Assembly: GCF_001639745.1 (NCBI RefSeq)
Contig: NZ_LTAX01000008.1
Span: 1 to 64,000 of the forward strand
DNA from: Marinomonas gallaica
GTDB lineage: Bacteria; Pseudomonadota; Gammaproteobacteria; Pseudomonadales; Marinomonadaceae
Direction of reading: 5' to 3'
DNA length: 64,000 nucleotides
The translations under genes and the position numbers were made by a program. Shown in pieces: positions 17,403 through 29,669 of this stretch (position 1 is its first letter; the number at the start of each line of letters is the position of its first letter). The notes beneath the pieces were generated by a model. It was not told where the DNA came from. It made no database searches and saw only the letters and a program-made list of their open reading frames with translations.

Positions 17403-19307
17403 CTAACCCGCCAGTTTGTCGACAATGATGCCGCGCTCGGCCATTAAATCCTGAATGTCATGAATACTGTTTGGATCGTCGATGGTGGAAGGAATATTAA
17501 ACTCTTCTCCCGAAGCAATCTGACGCAGTAATTTACGCAGGATTTTACCAGAACGGGTTTTCGGTAACTTCGGTACCACCATAGCAATCTTAAAGCAGGC
17601 CAAGGCGCCAATTTCTTGACGAACCAAAGCCACTAACTCTTCTTGAATTTTATCGGTGTGTTCTTCATAGCCATTTTTCAACAGTACCAATCCTAATGGT
17701 AACTGGCCTTTTAGATCGTCATTGATACCGATCACACAGCATTCAGCGACAGCATCGTGCATGGCGACAACTTCTTCCATTTCACCCGTTGATAGACGAT
17801 GTCCTGCCACGTTGATAACGTCGTCGGTTCGCCCCATGATAAACACATAACCGTCTTCATCGATGTAACCACCATCTCCAGAGGTGTAATAGCCGGGGTA
17901 TTCACTTAAATACCCCGACTTAAATCGATCGACGTCCCCCCAAATAGCCGGTAAACAACTGGGGGGCAGCGGTCTTTTTAAGGCGATACTGCCCTGCTCC
18001 ATTGGTGCGAGCGACTCGCCTCGATCATCCAGTACATGCACTTGAAACCCTGGGGATGGCACTGTCGAAGAACCTGGTTTGGCAATCTTCATTTCCAATC
18101 CTATTGGGTTAGCGCAAATCGCCCAGCCAGTTTCTGTTTGCCACCAATGGTCAACAACACATTTTCCGGTGACGGCTTTAGTCCATTCGTACGTAGGGGG
18201 ATCTAAACGTTCTCCTGCCATAAAGATGACCCGCAAACCGGCTAAGTCTTCTTTGTTAAGTAACTCTGCATGCGGATCTTCTTTACGAATGGCACGAAAC
18301 GCCGTAGGCGCAGCAAACAAAGTCTTCACATCGTATTCTTTACAGACCCGCCAAAACTCACCGGCATTCGGCGTCATGATTGGCTTACCTTCGTACATCA
18401 CAGTGGTACAGCCATAAATCAAAGGGCCATATACGATGTATGAATGGCCTACGACCCAACCGACATCCGATGCCGCCCAGAACACCTCACCCGGAGACAT
18501 GTTGTAGATGGCTTTCATAGAATAGTTCAAGGCAACAGCATGACCACCATTGTCGCGAACCACACCTTTCGGTTTTCCAGTCGTTCCCGAAGTATATAGG
18601 ATATAGAGTGGATCAGTGCCTTTAACAGGGGTACAGTCACACGGAAAAGCACTTTTTACTAGCTCGTTCCAGTCGTAATCCCTGCCTGCTTTAAGCTCTG
18701 CAAGTTCTTGTTCTCGTTGATAAACAATGCAAGCATTGGGTTCATGCTTGGCTTGTCTCAACGCTTCATCAAGTAACGGTTTGTAAGACACGATACGGCA
18801 CACTTCAATGCCGCAGGAGGCCGTCACGATGGCTTTAGGCTTAGCATCATCAATGCGTACCGCTAACTCATGGGCAGCAAAGCCACCAAAGACAACGGAG
18901 TGAATCGCCCCTAATCGTGCAACCGCCAACATGGCCATCAAAGCTTGAGGAATCATTGGCATATAAATAACGACCGTATCGCCCTTGCCAACCCCTTGCT
19001 GCTTCAAAGCGCCCGCAAACACAGACACTTCATCTAACAACTCTTGATAGCTGTAAGTCTGCTTGGTGTTGGTCACCGGGGAGTCATAAATCAGCGCCGC
19101 TTGATCAGCACGGCCGTTAGCGACGTGATGATCAAGCGCAAGATAGCAGGTATTGAGTTCGCCATCAGCAAACCATCGGTCCATGCCATGCTCATCCTGT
19201 GAGAGCACGGTATGCGGAAATTTGAACCACTCTAACGCTTGCGCTTTTTCGCGCCAAAATGCCTCTGGTTCAGTACAGGCACGTTGATACTCTATTTGAT
19301 ATGACAT
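17403..19307 (-). CDS. prpE: Propionyl-CoA synthetase (acyl-CoA synthetase)
   Basis: Adenylate-forming enzyme that turns propionate (or acetate) plus CoA and ATP into the acyl-CoA, AMP and pyrophosphate. The 634 residues show the AMP-binding core motif YILYTSGTTGKPKG (235-248), WWQTETGWAI and the acetyltransferase-regulated loop KTRSGKILRKLLRQ at the C terminus. Overall text is closer to PrpE than Acs (DRWFADGELNTCYLALDHH, PPSCLPAIWGD). ATG 19307 has AAAGGT upstream; a TTG at 19338-19340 is not preferred. No prpBCD genes adjoin it, so it stands alone between the TrmB regulator gene and the second atpC. It could join acrylate/propionate use with acuI, but that is an inference. Confidence 0.88.
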   Translation of the reverse strand: MSYQIEYQRACTEPEAFWREKAQALEWFKFPHTVLSQDEHGMDRWFADGELNTCYLALDHHVANGRADQAALIYDSPVTNTKQTYSYQELLDEVSVFAGALKQQGVGKGDTVVIYMPMIPQALMAMLAVARLGAIHSVVFGGFAAHELAVRIDDAKPKAIVTASCGIEVCRIVSYKPLLDEALRQAKHEPNACIVYQREQELAELKAGRDYDWNELVKSAFPCDCTPVKGTDPLYILYTSGTTGKPKGVVRDNGGHAVALNYSMKAIYNMSPGEVFWAASDVGWVVGHSYIVYGPLIYGCTTVMYEGKPIMTPNAGEFWRVCKEYDVKTLFAAPTAFRAIRKEDPHAELLNKEDLAGLRVIFMAGERLDPPTYEWTKAVTGKCVVDHWWQTETGWAICANPIGLEMKIAKPGSSTVPSPGFQVHVLDDRGESLAPMEQGSIALKRPLPPSCLPAIWGDVDRFKSGYLSEYPGYYTSGDGGYIDEDGYVFIMGRTDDVINVAGHRLSTGEMEEVVAMHDAVAECCVIGINDDLKGQLPLGLVLLKNGYEEHTDKIQEELVALVRQEIGALACFKIAMVVPKLPKTRSGKILRKLLRQIASGEEFNIPSTIDDPNSIHDIQDLMAERGIIVDKLAG

Positions 19308-19435
19308 GCAGGCAGACCTTTTATGTTTATTCTTTGCCAAACTTCAGATTGTCTACAATCTGAAACGTCGAAACCAAATATAGACGAAAAAAGCGCCAAA
19401 AAATCTAATACTAAAGGCTAATATTTGAACATTAT

Positions 19436-19873
19436 TTATTTTTTGTCGACAAAACGAACCGTTCTACGATTCTGTTCAATCACTTTAAGGCGTGCTACCG
19501 CTTCGCTTAGCTCTTTCAAAGCGCGGGTATGATCAAGATCATTGCCGGAGCTGCCTAAGCGCTCTTGCGCATGCTGCTTAGCCGCAAGGGCTTCTGCTTC
19601 GTCTAACTCGCCCGCTCGCTCTGCAAAGTCCGCTAACAGAATGACACGATGAGGCTGCACTTCCATAAAACCACCCGAAATATACAACAGCTCTTCACTG
19701 CCATCCTCTTTTACCAGACGAGCACTGCCCGATTTTAATAAGGTCAATAACGGGGCATGCCCTGGAAAGATGCCGACTTCACCCTGATCTGAAGGCGCAA
19801 CAATATACCTCACAGGACTCGAGTACAGCGTGCGTTCGGCACTAACAATGTCGCAAAGAATGGTATGACTCAT
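19436..19873 (-). CDS. Second ATP synthase epsilon subunit
   Basis: A complete epsilon subunit of 145 residues with N-terminal beta sandwich (MSHTILCDIVSAERTLYSS..., [40 protein letters not shown]) and the C-terminal two-helix inhibitory part (LDEAEALAAKQHAQERL..., LSEAVARLKVIEQNRRTVRF). It is clearly homologous to, but well diverged from, the operon's own atpC 177 bases upstream, so it is an old duplicate, not an assembly echo. It lies beyond the operon terminator (20008-20023) and has its own AAAAAGGAG ribosome site. A possible -10, TATAAT, is at 19990-19995. The epsilon subunit couples rotor to F1 and inhibits ATP hydrolysis; an alternative version could tune that inhibition. Confidence 0.88.
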   Translation of the reverse strand: MSHTILCDIVSAERTLYSSPVRYIVAPSDQGEVGIFPGHAPLLTLLKSGSARLVKEDGSEELLYISGGFMEVQPHRVILLADFAERAGELDEAEALAAKQHAQERLGSSGNDLDHTRALKELSEAVARLKVIEQNRRTVRFVDKK

Positions 19874-20000
19874 AAAAACTCCTTTTTAAACTACGTTGGG
19901 TGCTGTGCAGGATGCATAAACCCTTCCAACTTTCACAATGCTACTCCTTTTATAAGTCAGCATGTTGGGTAGATGCTTCTCATCACCAAATTATAGGCAT

Positions 20001-20030
20001 AAAAAAAGCAGCCCTAAGGCTGCTTTTTAT
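20001..20030 (-). terminator. Terminator of the atp operon
   Basis: GCAGCC (20008-20013) pairs with GGCTGC (20018-20023), flanked by A7 and T5, so it can work in both directions. It separates the main atp operon from the second epsilon gene. Confidence 0.85.
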
Positions 20031-20049
20031 GATCTGGATAACGTCTAGC

Positions 20050-20469
20050 TTATTTGCTTTGACGGAACTGCTGGATAGTACGTAGACGAGCTACGGCTTC
20101 CGCCAATTCAGCCGTTGCACGGCTAATATCCAAATCAGCATGTTGCTGATCCAACAGATCTTGAGCATGTTTCTTCGCTTCAAGTGCTGCCGCTTCATCA
20201 AGGTCGTTCGCACGAACAGCGGTATCTGCTAAGACAGTTACACGATGAGGCTGAACTTCAAGGAAGCCGCCAGATACAAAGATAATTTCTTCGTCACCGT
20301 TTTGCTTAATCACACGAACAGGGCCTGGTTGCAATGTAGTCAACAAAGGCGCATGACCTGGGTAAACACCTAGATCGCCATAACTACCTGCAGCCACAAG
20401 AGTCTCAACAGAACCTGAGAAGATCTCTTGTTCAGCGCTTACGATATCGCATTGTACCGTGATAGCCAT
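20050..20469 (-). CDS. atpC: ATP synthase epsilon subunit
   Basis: Epsilon subunit of the F1 central stalk, 139 residues, at the usual end of the atp operon. N-terminal sandwich motifs [19 protein letters not shown] and [18 protein letters not shown], and C-terminal helices [18 protein letters not shown] and [16 protein letters not shown]. It binds gamma and the c-ring and restrains ATP hydrolysis. It is separated from atpD by 60 bases holding a strong hairpin (20496-20519) and followed by the operon terminator. Confidence 0.95.
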   Translation of the reverse strand: MAITVQCDIVSAEQEIFSGSVETLVAAGSYGDLGVYPGHAPLLTTLQPGPVRVIKQNGDEEIIFVSGGFLEVQPHRVTVLADTAVRANDLDEAAALEAKKHAQDLLDQQHADLDISRATAELAEAVARLRTIQQFRQSK

Positions 20470-20495
20470 AAGTTGCCTCTTTTCAGTCAGGCTTT

Positions 20496-20519
20496 GTCAG
20501 TGAGCCGAGGCTCACTGAC
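20496..20519 (-). promoter_or_regulatory. Intercistronic hairpin between atpD and atpC
   Basis: GTCAGTGAGCC (20496-20506) and GGCTCACTGAC (20509-20519) form an 11-base perfect inverted repeat. On the minus strand it is followed by AAAGCC, not by T, so it is unlikely to terminate. It could stabilise the 3' end of atpD or lower atpC output. Confidence 0.55.
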
Positions 20520-20529
20520 ACTGCGTGGA

Positions 20530-21918
<1,389 letters not shown>

Positions 21919-21934
21919 TTAATACCTAAATACC

Positions 21935-22795
21935 TTAAACCGCTGCCGCGCCGCCAACAATCTCAGAAATTTCCTGAGTAATGGCTGCCTGACGTGCCTT
22001 GTTGTACACCAACTGCAATTCATTAATGATATCGCCCGCGTTGTCCGTTGCGTTTTTCATAGCCAGCATTCGAGCGGCTTGTTCACACGCAATATTTTCA
22101 ACAACGGCTTGGTATACCTGAGACTCAATGTAACGAACCAGTAGATCATTTAAGATCTCTACTGCATCAGGTTCGTACAGATAATCCCAGTGGTGCTTCA
22201 GTTCTGCATTTTCTTCTGCTTGTAGCGGCAAAAGTTGCTCGACACATGGTTTCTGAGTCATGGTGTTAACAAATTCGTTAGACACCAAAACTAGACGGTC
22301 GATGCGACCTTCATCAAACGCATCCAACATAACCTTCACACTACCAACCAAACGTGATGCTTCTGGAGCATCGCCTAGACCAGTTACTGCTGCGGATACA
22401 TTACCACCGTAGTTTTTGAAGAAAGACACTGCTTTTGAGCCAACGGCACAGATCTCAACTTCGACCCCTGCTTCGACAAATTGCTTCATGTCTCTAATAG
22501 CCGCTTTAAACGCGTTAACGTTCAAGCCACCACACAAACCACGGTCACTGGATACGATGACGTAACCAACTCGCTTGATTTCACGCTCGGTTAGGTAACG
22601 GTGCTTATACTCAGGATTCGCGTTTGCCAAGTGACCAATCACTTGACGAATGCGATCTGCATACGGACGAGAAGAGGCCATACGATCCTGAGCTTTACGC
22701 GTTTTACTTGCAGCTACTTTCTCCATAGCGCGCGTAATTTTTCGCGTATTGTTAATGCTCCCAATCTGAGCGCGTATCTCTTTTCCGACTGCCAT
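21935..22795 (-). CDS. atpG: ATP synthase gamma subunit
   Basis: Central rotor shaft of F1, 286 residues. The conserved N terminus ([31 protein letters not shown]), the central [15 protein letters not shown] and C-terminal [21 protein letters not shown] are family signatures for the two long helices. It lies between atpA and atpD. A hairpin made of ATGATTGG (22841-22848) and CCAATCAT (22868-22875) lies between atpA's stop and this gene. Confidence 0.97.
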   Translation of the reverse strand: MAVGKEIRAQIGSINNTRKITRAMEKVAASKTRKAQDRMASSRPYADRIRQVIGHLANANPEYKHRYLTEREIKRVGYVIVSSDRGLCGGLNVNAFKAAIRDMKQFVEAGVEVEICAVGSKAVSFFKNYGGNVSAAVTGLGDAPEASRLVGSVKVMLDAFDEGRIDRLVLVSNEFVNTMTQKPCVEQLLPLQAEENAELKHHWDYLYEPDAVEILNDLLVRYIESQVYQAVVENIACEQAARMLAMKNATDNAGDIINELQLVYNKARQAAITQEISEIVGGAAAV

Positions 22796-22873
22796 ATTAG
22801 ACCTGCCCTTGTGAGAATGTTAATTCACAAACTGCAGAGATGATTGGTGGCCAGCAAGCCAGCCACCCAATCA

Positions 22874-24418
22874 TTACCAAGTTTGTGTAGCTTTAAACTT
22901 CTCAATCGCTGACTTGAAAGTACCTGCGATTTCGTCGTTGTAATTACCAGACTTGTTAATGTCTTGCATCATGGCAGCGTGTTCGCTGTTCATGTAGCTC
23001 AACAATGAACTTTCAAAGCTAGCAATTTTGCTTGTTTCAACATCTGCAAGGAAGCCTTCGTTGGCAGCGTAAAGGATTACGCCCATGTCACCTACTGACA
23101 TTGGACTGAATTGCGGTTGCTTCATCAATTCAGTTACTTGCTTACCGTGCTCAAGTTGCTTACGAGTCGCATCATCAAGGTCAGAAGCGAACTGAGCAAA
23201 CGCAGCCAATTCACGGTACTGAGCAAGAGCAAGACGAATACCACCGCCCAACTTCTTGATGATTTTAGTTTGCGCTGCACCACCTACACGAGAAACCGAG
23301 ATACCAGCGTTCATTGCAGGACGGATGCCTGCGTTGAATGAGCTCGTTTCAAGGAAAATCTGACCATCGGTGATAGAGATAACGTTCGTTGGTACGAACG
23401 CTGATACGTCACCACCTTGAGTCTCGATGATAGGTAGAGCTGTTAAAGAACCCGTTTGGCCTTTAACTTCACCGTTAGTGAACTTTTCTACATATTCAAC
23501 GCTTACACGTGATGCACGCTCTAGAAGACGAGAGTGCAAGTAGAATACGTCACCTGGGTACGCTTCACGACCTGGTGGACGACGAAGTAGCAATGAGATT
23601 TGACGGTAAGCCCAAGCTTGTTTCGTCAAGTCATCAAATACGATCAACGCATCTTCACCGCGGTCACGGAAGTATTCGCCCATAGAACAACCAGAATATG
23701 GTGCTAGGAACTGCATCGCTGCTGGGTCAGATGCACCCGCTGCAACGATAGTCGTGTATTCCAATGCGCCATGTTCTTCTAGCTTACGTACTACGTTAGC
23801 GATCGTAGATTGCTTTTGACCAATCGCAACGTACACACACTTAATGCCAGAATCTTTCTGAGCAATAATAGTGTCGATTGCTAGAGCCGTTTTACCAATC
23901 TGACGGTCACCGATGATCAACTCACGTTGACCACGACCGATTGGCACCATAGAGTCGATTGCTTTGTAACCAGTTTGTACTGGCTGATCAACACCCTGAC
24001 GAGCGATTACACCAGGTGCAACCTTCTCTACTGCGTCAGTTAGTTTCGCATCAACTGGGCCTTTGCCGTCGATTGGGTTACCAAGTGCGTCAACAACGCG
24101 ACCTAGTAGCTCAGGGCCTACTGGTACTTCAAGAATACGACCAGTACATTTTGCTTTTTGACCTTCTACAAGGTCTTGGTAGTTACCAAGTACTACGGCA
24201 CCGACAGAGTCACGCTCTAGGTTCAATGCCATACCAAAGATACCACCAGGGAACTCAATCATTTCCCCGTACATTACGTCAGCTAGACCGTGAATCAATA
24301 CGATACCGTCTGCAACGCTGACAATTGTGCCCTCATTCTGGGCATCTGAAGTCACATCAAGTGTTTCGATGCGCTTCTTAATGATCTCGCTGATCTCAGA
24401 TGGATTCAGTTGCTGCAT
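22874..24418 (-). CDS. atpA: ATP synthase alpha subunit
   Basis: Non-catalytic nucleotide-binding subunit of F1, 514 residues. N-terminal [18 protein letters not shown], Walker [16 protein letters not shown], Walker [23 protein letters not shown] and the signature [13 protein letters not shown]. It alternates with beta in the hexamer and anchors delta through its N terminus. It is 36 bases downstream of atpH. Confidence 0.98.
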   Translation of the reverse strand: MQQLNPSEISEIIKKRIETLDVTSDAQNEGTIVSVADGIVLIHGLADVMYGEMIEFPGGIFGMALNLERDSVGAVVLGNYQDLVEGQKAKCTGRILEVPVGPELLGRVVDALGNPIDGKGPVDAKLTDAVEKVAPGVIARQGVDQPVQTGYKAIDSMVPIGRGQRELIIGDRQIGKTALAIDTIIAQKDSGIKCVYVAIGQKQSTIANVVRKLEEHGALEYTTIVAAGASDPAAMQFLAPYSGCSMGEYFRDRGEDALIVFDDLTKQAWAYRQISLLLRRPPGREAYPGDVFYLHSRLLERASRVSVEYVEKFTNGEVKGQTGSLTALPIIETQGGDVSAFVPTNVISITDGQIFLETSSFNAGIRPAMNAGISVSRVGGAAQTKIIKKLGGGIRLALAQYRELAAFAQFASDLDDATRKQLEHGKQVTELMKQPQFSPMSVGDMGVILYAANEGFLADVETSKIASFESSLLSYMNSEHAAMMQDINKSGNYNDEIAGTFKSAIEKFKATQTW

Positions 24419-24454
24419 GCTAAATTCCTCAACCCTGGTTTCGCGAATGAAACC

Positions 24455-24991
24455 TTAGGAGTTTATCGCTTCGGCCAGTTTCGCCAGTTTTCCGCGTACT
24501 GAACCGTCGATGATTAAATCACCGGTACGGATTACCACGCCACCAATAAGGCTTGCGTCTGTTTCACTGGTAAGGTTGATCTGACGATCTAACTTTTTAC
24601 CCAGTGAAGCGGCCAGTGTTTGCTCTTGTTCAGCTGATAAATCAAAGGCAGATGTCACTACAACATTTACCGCTTTTTCATAGTTCAGCTTGAACTGCTC
24701 AAATAACTCAGAAATCGCTGAAAGAAGCGTTAAACGCTTATTCACAGCAAGACTTAGCAAATATGCTTTACCTTGCTCAGTGACGACTTCGTTGCACACT
24801 TCCGCTAGAGCTGCTGCCTTCTCTTGCGCACTAAAAGCTGGATTTTGAAGCGCTGTTTTTAGCTTTGGCTCAGTTGTAGCAGTAGCCAATATGCTTAGCA
24901 TATTGGCCCACTCAGCTACTTGGCCTTGCTCACGAGCTACTTCAAAAGCGGCTTTGGCGTATGGTCGCGCGACTGTTTTTAATTCAGCCAT
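24455..24991 (-). CDS. atpH: ATP synthase delta subunit
   Basis: Delta subunit of the peripheral stalk, 178 residues, joining the b dimer to the top of alpha3-beta3. N-terminal helical domain (MAELKTVARPYAKAAFEVAREQG) and the C-terminal signature DASLIGGVVIRTGDLIIDGSVRGKL are typical. It is 11 bases downstream of atpF. Confidence 0.96.
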   Translation of the reverse strand: MAELKTVARPYAKAAFEVAREQGQVAEWANMLSILATATTEPKLKTALQNPAFSAQEKAAALAEVCNEVVTEQGKAYLLSLAVNKRLTLLSAISELFEQFKLNYEKAVNVVVTSAFDLSAEQEQTLAASLGKKLDRQINLTSETDASLIGGVVIRTGDLIIDGSVRGKLAKLAEAINS

Positions 24992-25002
24992 AGGACCCTC
25001 GC

Positions 25003-25473
25003 TTATAGCTCTTTGGCGAGTTGTTCAACGATCTCGCTGTGTGCTTTTTGATCAACGCTGGCGCCCAAAATCTTCTCTGCACCGATAAGAGCTAGAGCTG
25101 AAACTTGACTACGCAGCGCTTCTTTAGCACGTACGACGTCTTGTTCGATCTCTGACTGAGCTGAATCACGTAGGCGTTTGCCGTCTGTGATCGCTTGCTC
25201 TTTCGCTTCATCAATGATTTGGTTAGCACGTTTGTTGGCTTGTTCAATAATCTCGGCCGCTTGTTCCTTGCTTTCACGTAGTGTCTTAGTCGCTTGCTCT
25301 TGAGCTAGCTCTAGATCACGTGAAGCACGGTTAGCTGCTTCCAAACCGTCTGCTATTTTCTTGCTACGCTCTTCGAGCGCAGCAATTACTGGTGGCCACA
25401 CGAACTTCATGCAGAACCACACAAAAATAGCAAACGAGATAGCTTGGCCTATTAGTGTGAGATTAATATTCAC
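25003..25473 (-). CDS. atpF: ATP synthase b subunit
   Basis: Peripheral stalk subunit of 156 residues: one N-terminal membrane helix ([29 protein letters not shown]) followed by a long charged coiled coil ([27 protein letters not shown]...) that dimerises and reaches delta. There is one b gene, so a homodimer is expected. It lies between atpE and atpH. Confidence 0.96.
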   Translation of the reverse strand: MNINLTLIGQAISFAIFVWFCMKFVWPPVIAALEERSKKIADGLEAANRASRDLELAQEQATKTLRESKEQAAEIIEQANKRANQIIDEAKEQAITDGKRLRDSAQSEIEQDVVRAKEALRSQVSALALIGAEKILGASVDQKAHSEIVEQLAKEL

Positions 25474-25533
25474 GCAAATATCCTCGCTCTAGTCGTTCAA
25501 AATTAATAAATCACTTCAAAGTAAAGCGACGTA

Positions 25534-25806
<273 letters not shown>

Positions 25807-25858
25807 TCACAGTTTTTAAGATTTCAAGGTTTTAATAAATCGTTTTAACAACGCGATC

Positions 25859-26698
<840 letters not shown>

Positions 26699-26726
26699 TC
26701 AATGATTAAAACCGTTACCTTTGCAG

Positions 26727-27131
26727 CTAATACTTTAGCAACAAAGGGCTGAGCCAATGGCTCAAAATTGCAACACCGAAGCCGGCAAATAACGCGCCTG
26801 CAGCAATTGGCTTGATAAAAATAAAGACAGCGGAAAGTAAGATAGCCGTCAGTACCAATTTACCTGCTTCACCCCGGTAAAATGACTTCACCACGTCTTG
26901 CGCGGCTCTCGTCCCAGCATGGCCAAACACACGCCATGCCATATATAAACTTGGAAGTACGCTGGCTAACGCTCCTGCTAAAAAGGAGTAGGCGTGTAGA
27001 CCATCGTACATCGCATAAATTCCAACACTAAGGCAAAAAACTAACACGAGTTGTGTTGCAATAAAGCGAAACACAGCGCGTTTTTTGGCGGCTAATAAAG
27101 CACTCGCCTTGAGCGGCTTAGTATGAGCCAT
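26727..27131 (-). CDS. atpI: ATP synthase accessory protein I
   Basis: Small membrane protein of 134 residues with four hydrophobic segments, the first gene of the atp operon as in most proteobacteria. AtpI helps c-ring assembly or Mg uptake and is not essential. ATG 27131 with GGGGAAA upstream is chosen over the TTG at 27134. The 180-base gap to parB (27132-27311) should hold the operon promoter; no clear -35/-10 pair was fixed. Confidence 0.88.
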   Translation of the reverse strand: MAHTKPLKASALLAAKKRAVFRFIATQLVLVFCLSVGIYAMYDGLHAYSFLAGALASVLPSLYMAWRVFGHAGTRAAQDVVKSFYRGEAGKLVLTAILLSAVFIFIKPIAAGALFAGFGVAILSHWLSPLLLKY

Positions 27132-27311
27132 CAATTTCCCCTAGTTGACGCACAATGATGATGCGTTTAAATACGCACACAATGTGATCAAATTTAAAAT
27201 CCGACGCATTATATGGGTTATATTAAGGCGGTTCAATACAAACGCGGCACAGAAAGTGCACTATTAGTCTAATGTCGATTATTTTAGTGCTTTAACGCAC
27301 CAAATTTGCAG

Positions 27312-28202
27312 CTATACCCCAAAAAACTCATTCATCATCGCTTCTAAATGCGCTTGATCTCGATATTCGATGACTAATTTCCCCTTCCCTTTAGCGCTTG
27401 GCTGCACCTTCACGCCAGAATTAATTTTTTCTGCAATCTTAGAAGCATGCTCAGAGAAGTCCGGTAACGCCTTTTTTACCTGCTCTTCGGCTGGCGTTTG
27501 ATAAGATTTCACTAATTTCTCTGTCTCTCGAACAGAAAGTGACTTAGTGATGACGACTGATGCCGCTTGCGGCTGAAGCTCAGCATCAAGCCCTAACAGA
27601 GCTCGGGCATGCCCCATTTCAATGTCACCATGTTCTAATAAACGTCGTACATCAGGCGATAAATTCAACAAACGAAGAAGGTTTGCAACGGCAGAACGTG
27701 ACTTACCGACCGTATCTGCGACTTGTTGCTGCGTTAGCTTAAATTCGTCCACCAAACGCTGAAGGGCCATGGCCTCTTCAACAGGGTTCAAGTCTTCTCG
27801 TTGAATGTTTTCGATTAACGCTAAAACAATGGCATCAGAATCTTCTACGTGACGGACTATCACCGGTACTTTATCTAGACCAGCGATTTTAGCGGCACGC
27901 CAACGACGTTCACCGGCAATGATTTCGTAGTTTTGTTCGCTAATTGGACGCACAACAATCGGCTGCATGATACCTTGATTACGAATCGAGTTCGCCAGTT
28001 CATCCAACTGATTGGGGTTCATGTCGCGACGTGGCTGGAATTTACCTTTGCTCAGCCAATCAACGGGCAAGTACGTCAGCCCTTGAATAACATTATCAGC
28101 CGTTTCAATGGCGTCGCCAGCAGCCGTATCTTGAGCGGGTGCCGCTTTCGGCGCCAACAAAGCATCTAATCCGCGACCTAATCCACGCTTTTTCATCGTC
28201 AT
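27312..28202 (-). CDS. parB: Chromosome partitioning protein ParB
   Basis: CTP-dependent DNA clamp that loads at parS sites and spreads to build the partition complex. The 296 residues start MTMKKRGLGRGLDALLA; ATG 28196 is an equally possible start. The N-terminal CTPase part carries GERRWRAAKIAG and LIENIQREDLNPVEEA; a helix-turn-helix (QQQVADTVGKSRSAVANLLRLL) recognises parS; the C terminus is the dimer domain. It overlaps the region just after parA by a few bases. Its likely targets, two perfect parS sites, are at 52006-52021 and 52051-52066. Confidence 0.95.
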   Translation of the reverse strand: MTMKKRGLGRGLDALLAPKAAPAQDTAAGDAIETADNVIQGLTYLPVDWLSKGKFQPRRDMNPNQLDELANSIRNQGIMQPIVVRPISEQNYEIIAGERRWRAAKIAGLDKVPVIVRHVEDSDAIVLALIENIQREDLNPVEEAMALQRLVDEFKLTQQQVADTVGKSRSAVANLLRLLNLSPDVRRLLEHGDIEMGHARALLGLDAELQPQAASVVITKSLSVRETEKLVKSYQTPAEEQVKKALPDFSEHASKIAEKINSGVKVQPSAKGKGKLVIEYRDQAHLEAMMNEFFGV

Positions 28203-28224
28203 TCCAATCAAACCTTTTAACTGT

Positions 28225-28998
28225 TTAAGCGGCGACCGCACGCTTACGAATAAACTCGCCAGCCAGCGCTAAATACGCGACAGCGCCTCGAGACTGCTTC
28301 TCGTATTGTAATACTGGCAAACCATAGCTCGGCGCCTCGGCTAAACGGATATTGCGAGGAATAACCGTATCAAACACTTTATTGCCAAAATGCTCGACAA
28401 GTTGCGTCGATACATCGTGCGTTAAGCTTGGACGAGGGTCATACATAGTCCGTAATATGCCTTCGATCTCCAACGCTGGATTCAGTGCCGTGGAAATTGT
28501 TTCAATGGTTTGCAGCAGTGCCGTCAATCCTTCCAAAGCATAGTATTCACATTGCACAGGAATAAGCACGCCCTGAGCTGCAGCTAAGGCATTGACCGTC
28601 AACATGTTCAAGGAAGGTGGGCAGTCCAATAAGATGTAGTCAAATTCATTTTCAACTTCATATAGGCCTGCACGTAAGCGCGTCTCTTTACTGGGTAAGT
28701 CCAGTAATGCGACTTCTGCGCCCGTCAAATCACCGTTAGCAGGCAACACCGTGAAACCAGCTGTTTCACTGTAGACCATGGTTTCTTTAACGCCATGGGT
28801 TCCAACTAGGACATCATACACAGATCGTTCTAGCTCATCTTTCGATAAGCCACTGCCGGTGGTGGCATTTCCCTGTGGATCGAGATCAATCAAGAGTACA
28901 CGACGCTTCATTGCGCCCAGTGATGCGGCTAAATTAACACAGGTTGTGGTTTTGCCTACGCCACCTTTTTGATTGGTCACTGCGATGATACGCGCCAT
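28225..28998 (-). CDS. parA: Chromosome partitioning ATPase ParA (Soj)
   Basis: Deviant Walker ATPase of 257 residues that moves ParB-parS complexes along the nucleoid. Deviant Walker A KGGVGKTTTCVNLA (11-24), LIDLDPQGNAT and LLDCPPSLNMLTVNAL are present. It has no N-terminal DNA-binding extension, so it is the chromosomal Soj type (ParA type Ib-like). It lies between rsmG and parB in the common order mnmG-rsmG-parA-parB. Confidence 0.96.
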   Translation of the reverse strand: MARIIAVTNQKGGVGKTTTCVNLAASLGAMKRRVLLIDLDPQGNATTGSGLSKDELERSVYDVLVGTHGVKETMVYSETAGFTVLPANGDLTGAEVALLDLPSKETRLRAGLYEVENEFDYILLDCPPSLNMLTVNALAAAQGVLIPVQCEYYALEGLTALLQTIETISTALNPALEIEGILRTMYDPRPSLTHDVSTQLVEHFGNKVFDTVIPRNIRLAEAPSYGLPVLQYEKQSRGAVAYLALAGEFIRKRAVAA

Positions 28999-29005
28999 AG
29001 TTTTA

Positions 29006-29632
29006 CTATCCTTTGCGGGTCATAATCACCATATGACGCTCGGCGTCAATGGTGGGAACACTCAATGCTTTAATCTCTTTTACCGTTACCGTATCTGGTA
29101 GGCTTTCCAGCTCATCTTCAGGATATACGCCTTTCATGGCCAAAAAATTACCCTTTGCTGACGGCAATGGTAAGCACCAATTAATCATGTCTTCAAGCGA
29201 TGCGAAAGCACGGGAAGTGACATGATCGTATGCGCCTTGATTAACGTGGTTTTCAACTCGCTCATTCGCAACGGTAACGTTGGTCAGCCCCATTTCCATT
29301 TTTACTTGGGTCAGGAAACGCGTTTTTTTACCATTACTGTCCAACAATGTGAAATCATGCTCTGGTAAACAGATAGCCAATATCATGCCAGGCAAGCCTG
29401 GACCGGTACCAACATCGATAATTTTTTTACCGGTAATAAAAGGCAATGTTGCAAGACTATCCAGTAGATGTAGCGACACCATTTTGTCTGTGTCACGGAT
29501 AGCAGTGAGATTGTACGCCTTGTTCCACTTCTCAAGAAGTCCTAGATACTGAACAAGACGTTCAATGGTTTCGTCAGATAACGAGATGCCCATTTGTTCG
29601 GCACCTCGTTTGAGGGTATCAAAATAACTCAC
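29006..29632 (-). CDS. rsmG: 16S rRNA (guanine-527-N7) methyltransferase
   Basis: SAM-dependent methyltransferase (formerly GidB), 208 residues, that makes m7G527 in 16S rRNA. SAM-binding motif IDVGTGPGLPGMILAI and the following LLDSNGKKTRFLTQV are visible. Loss of this enzyme gives low-level streptomycin resistance in other species. It is 37 bases downstream of mnmG and seven bases upstream of parA. Confidence 0.95.
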   Translation of the reverse strand: MSYFDTLKRGAEQMGISLSDETIERLVQYLGLLEKWNKAYNLTAIRDTDKMVSLHLLDSLATLPFITGKKIIDVGTGPGLPGMILAICLPEHDFTLLDSNGKKTRFLTQVKMEMGLTNVTVANERVENHVNQGAYDHVTSRAFASLEDMINWCLPLPSAKGNFLAMKGVYPEDELESLPDTVTVKEIKALSVPTIDAERHMVIMTRKG

Positions 29633-29669
29633 AGTCGTTCCTAGAAATGCATACTATTGGCTGCTGATT

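Noticed and set aside
19436-20469. Assembly duplication of atpC
   Set aside because: The two genes differ in length and at many residues and have different flanks.
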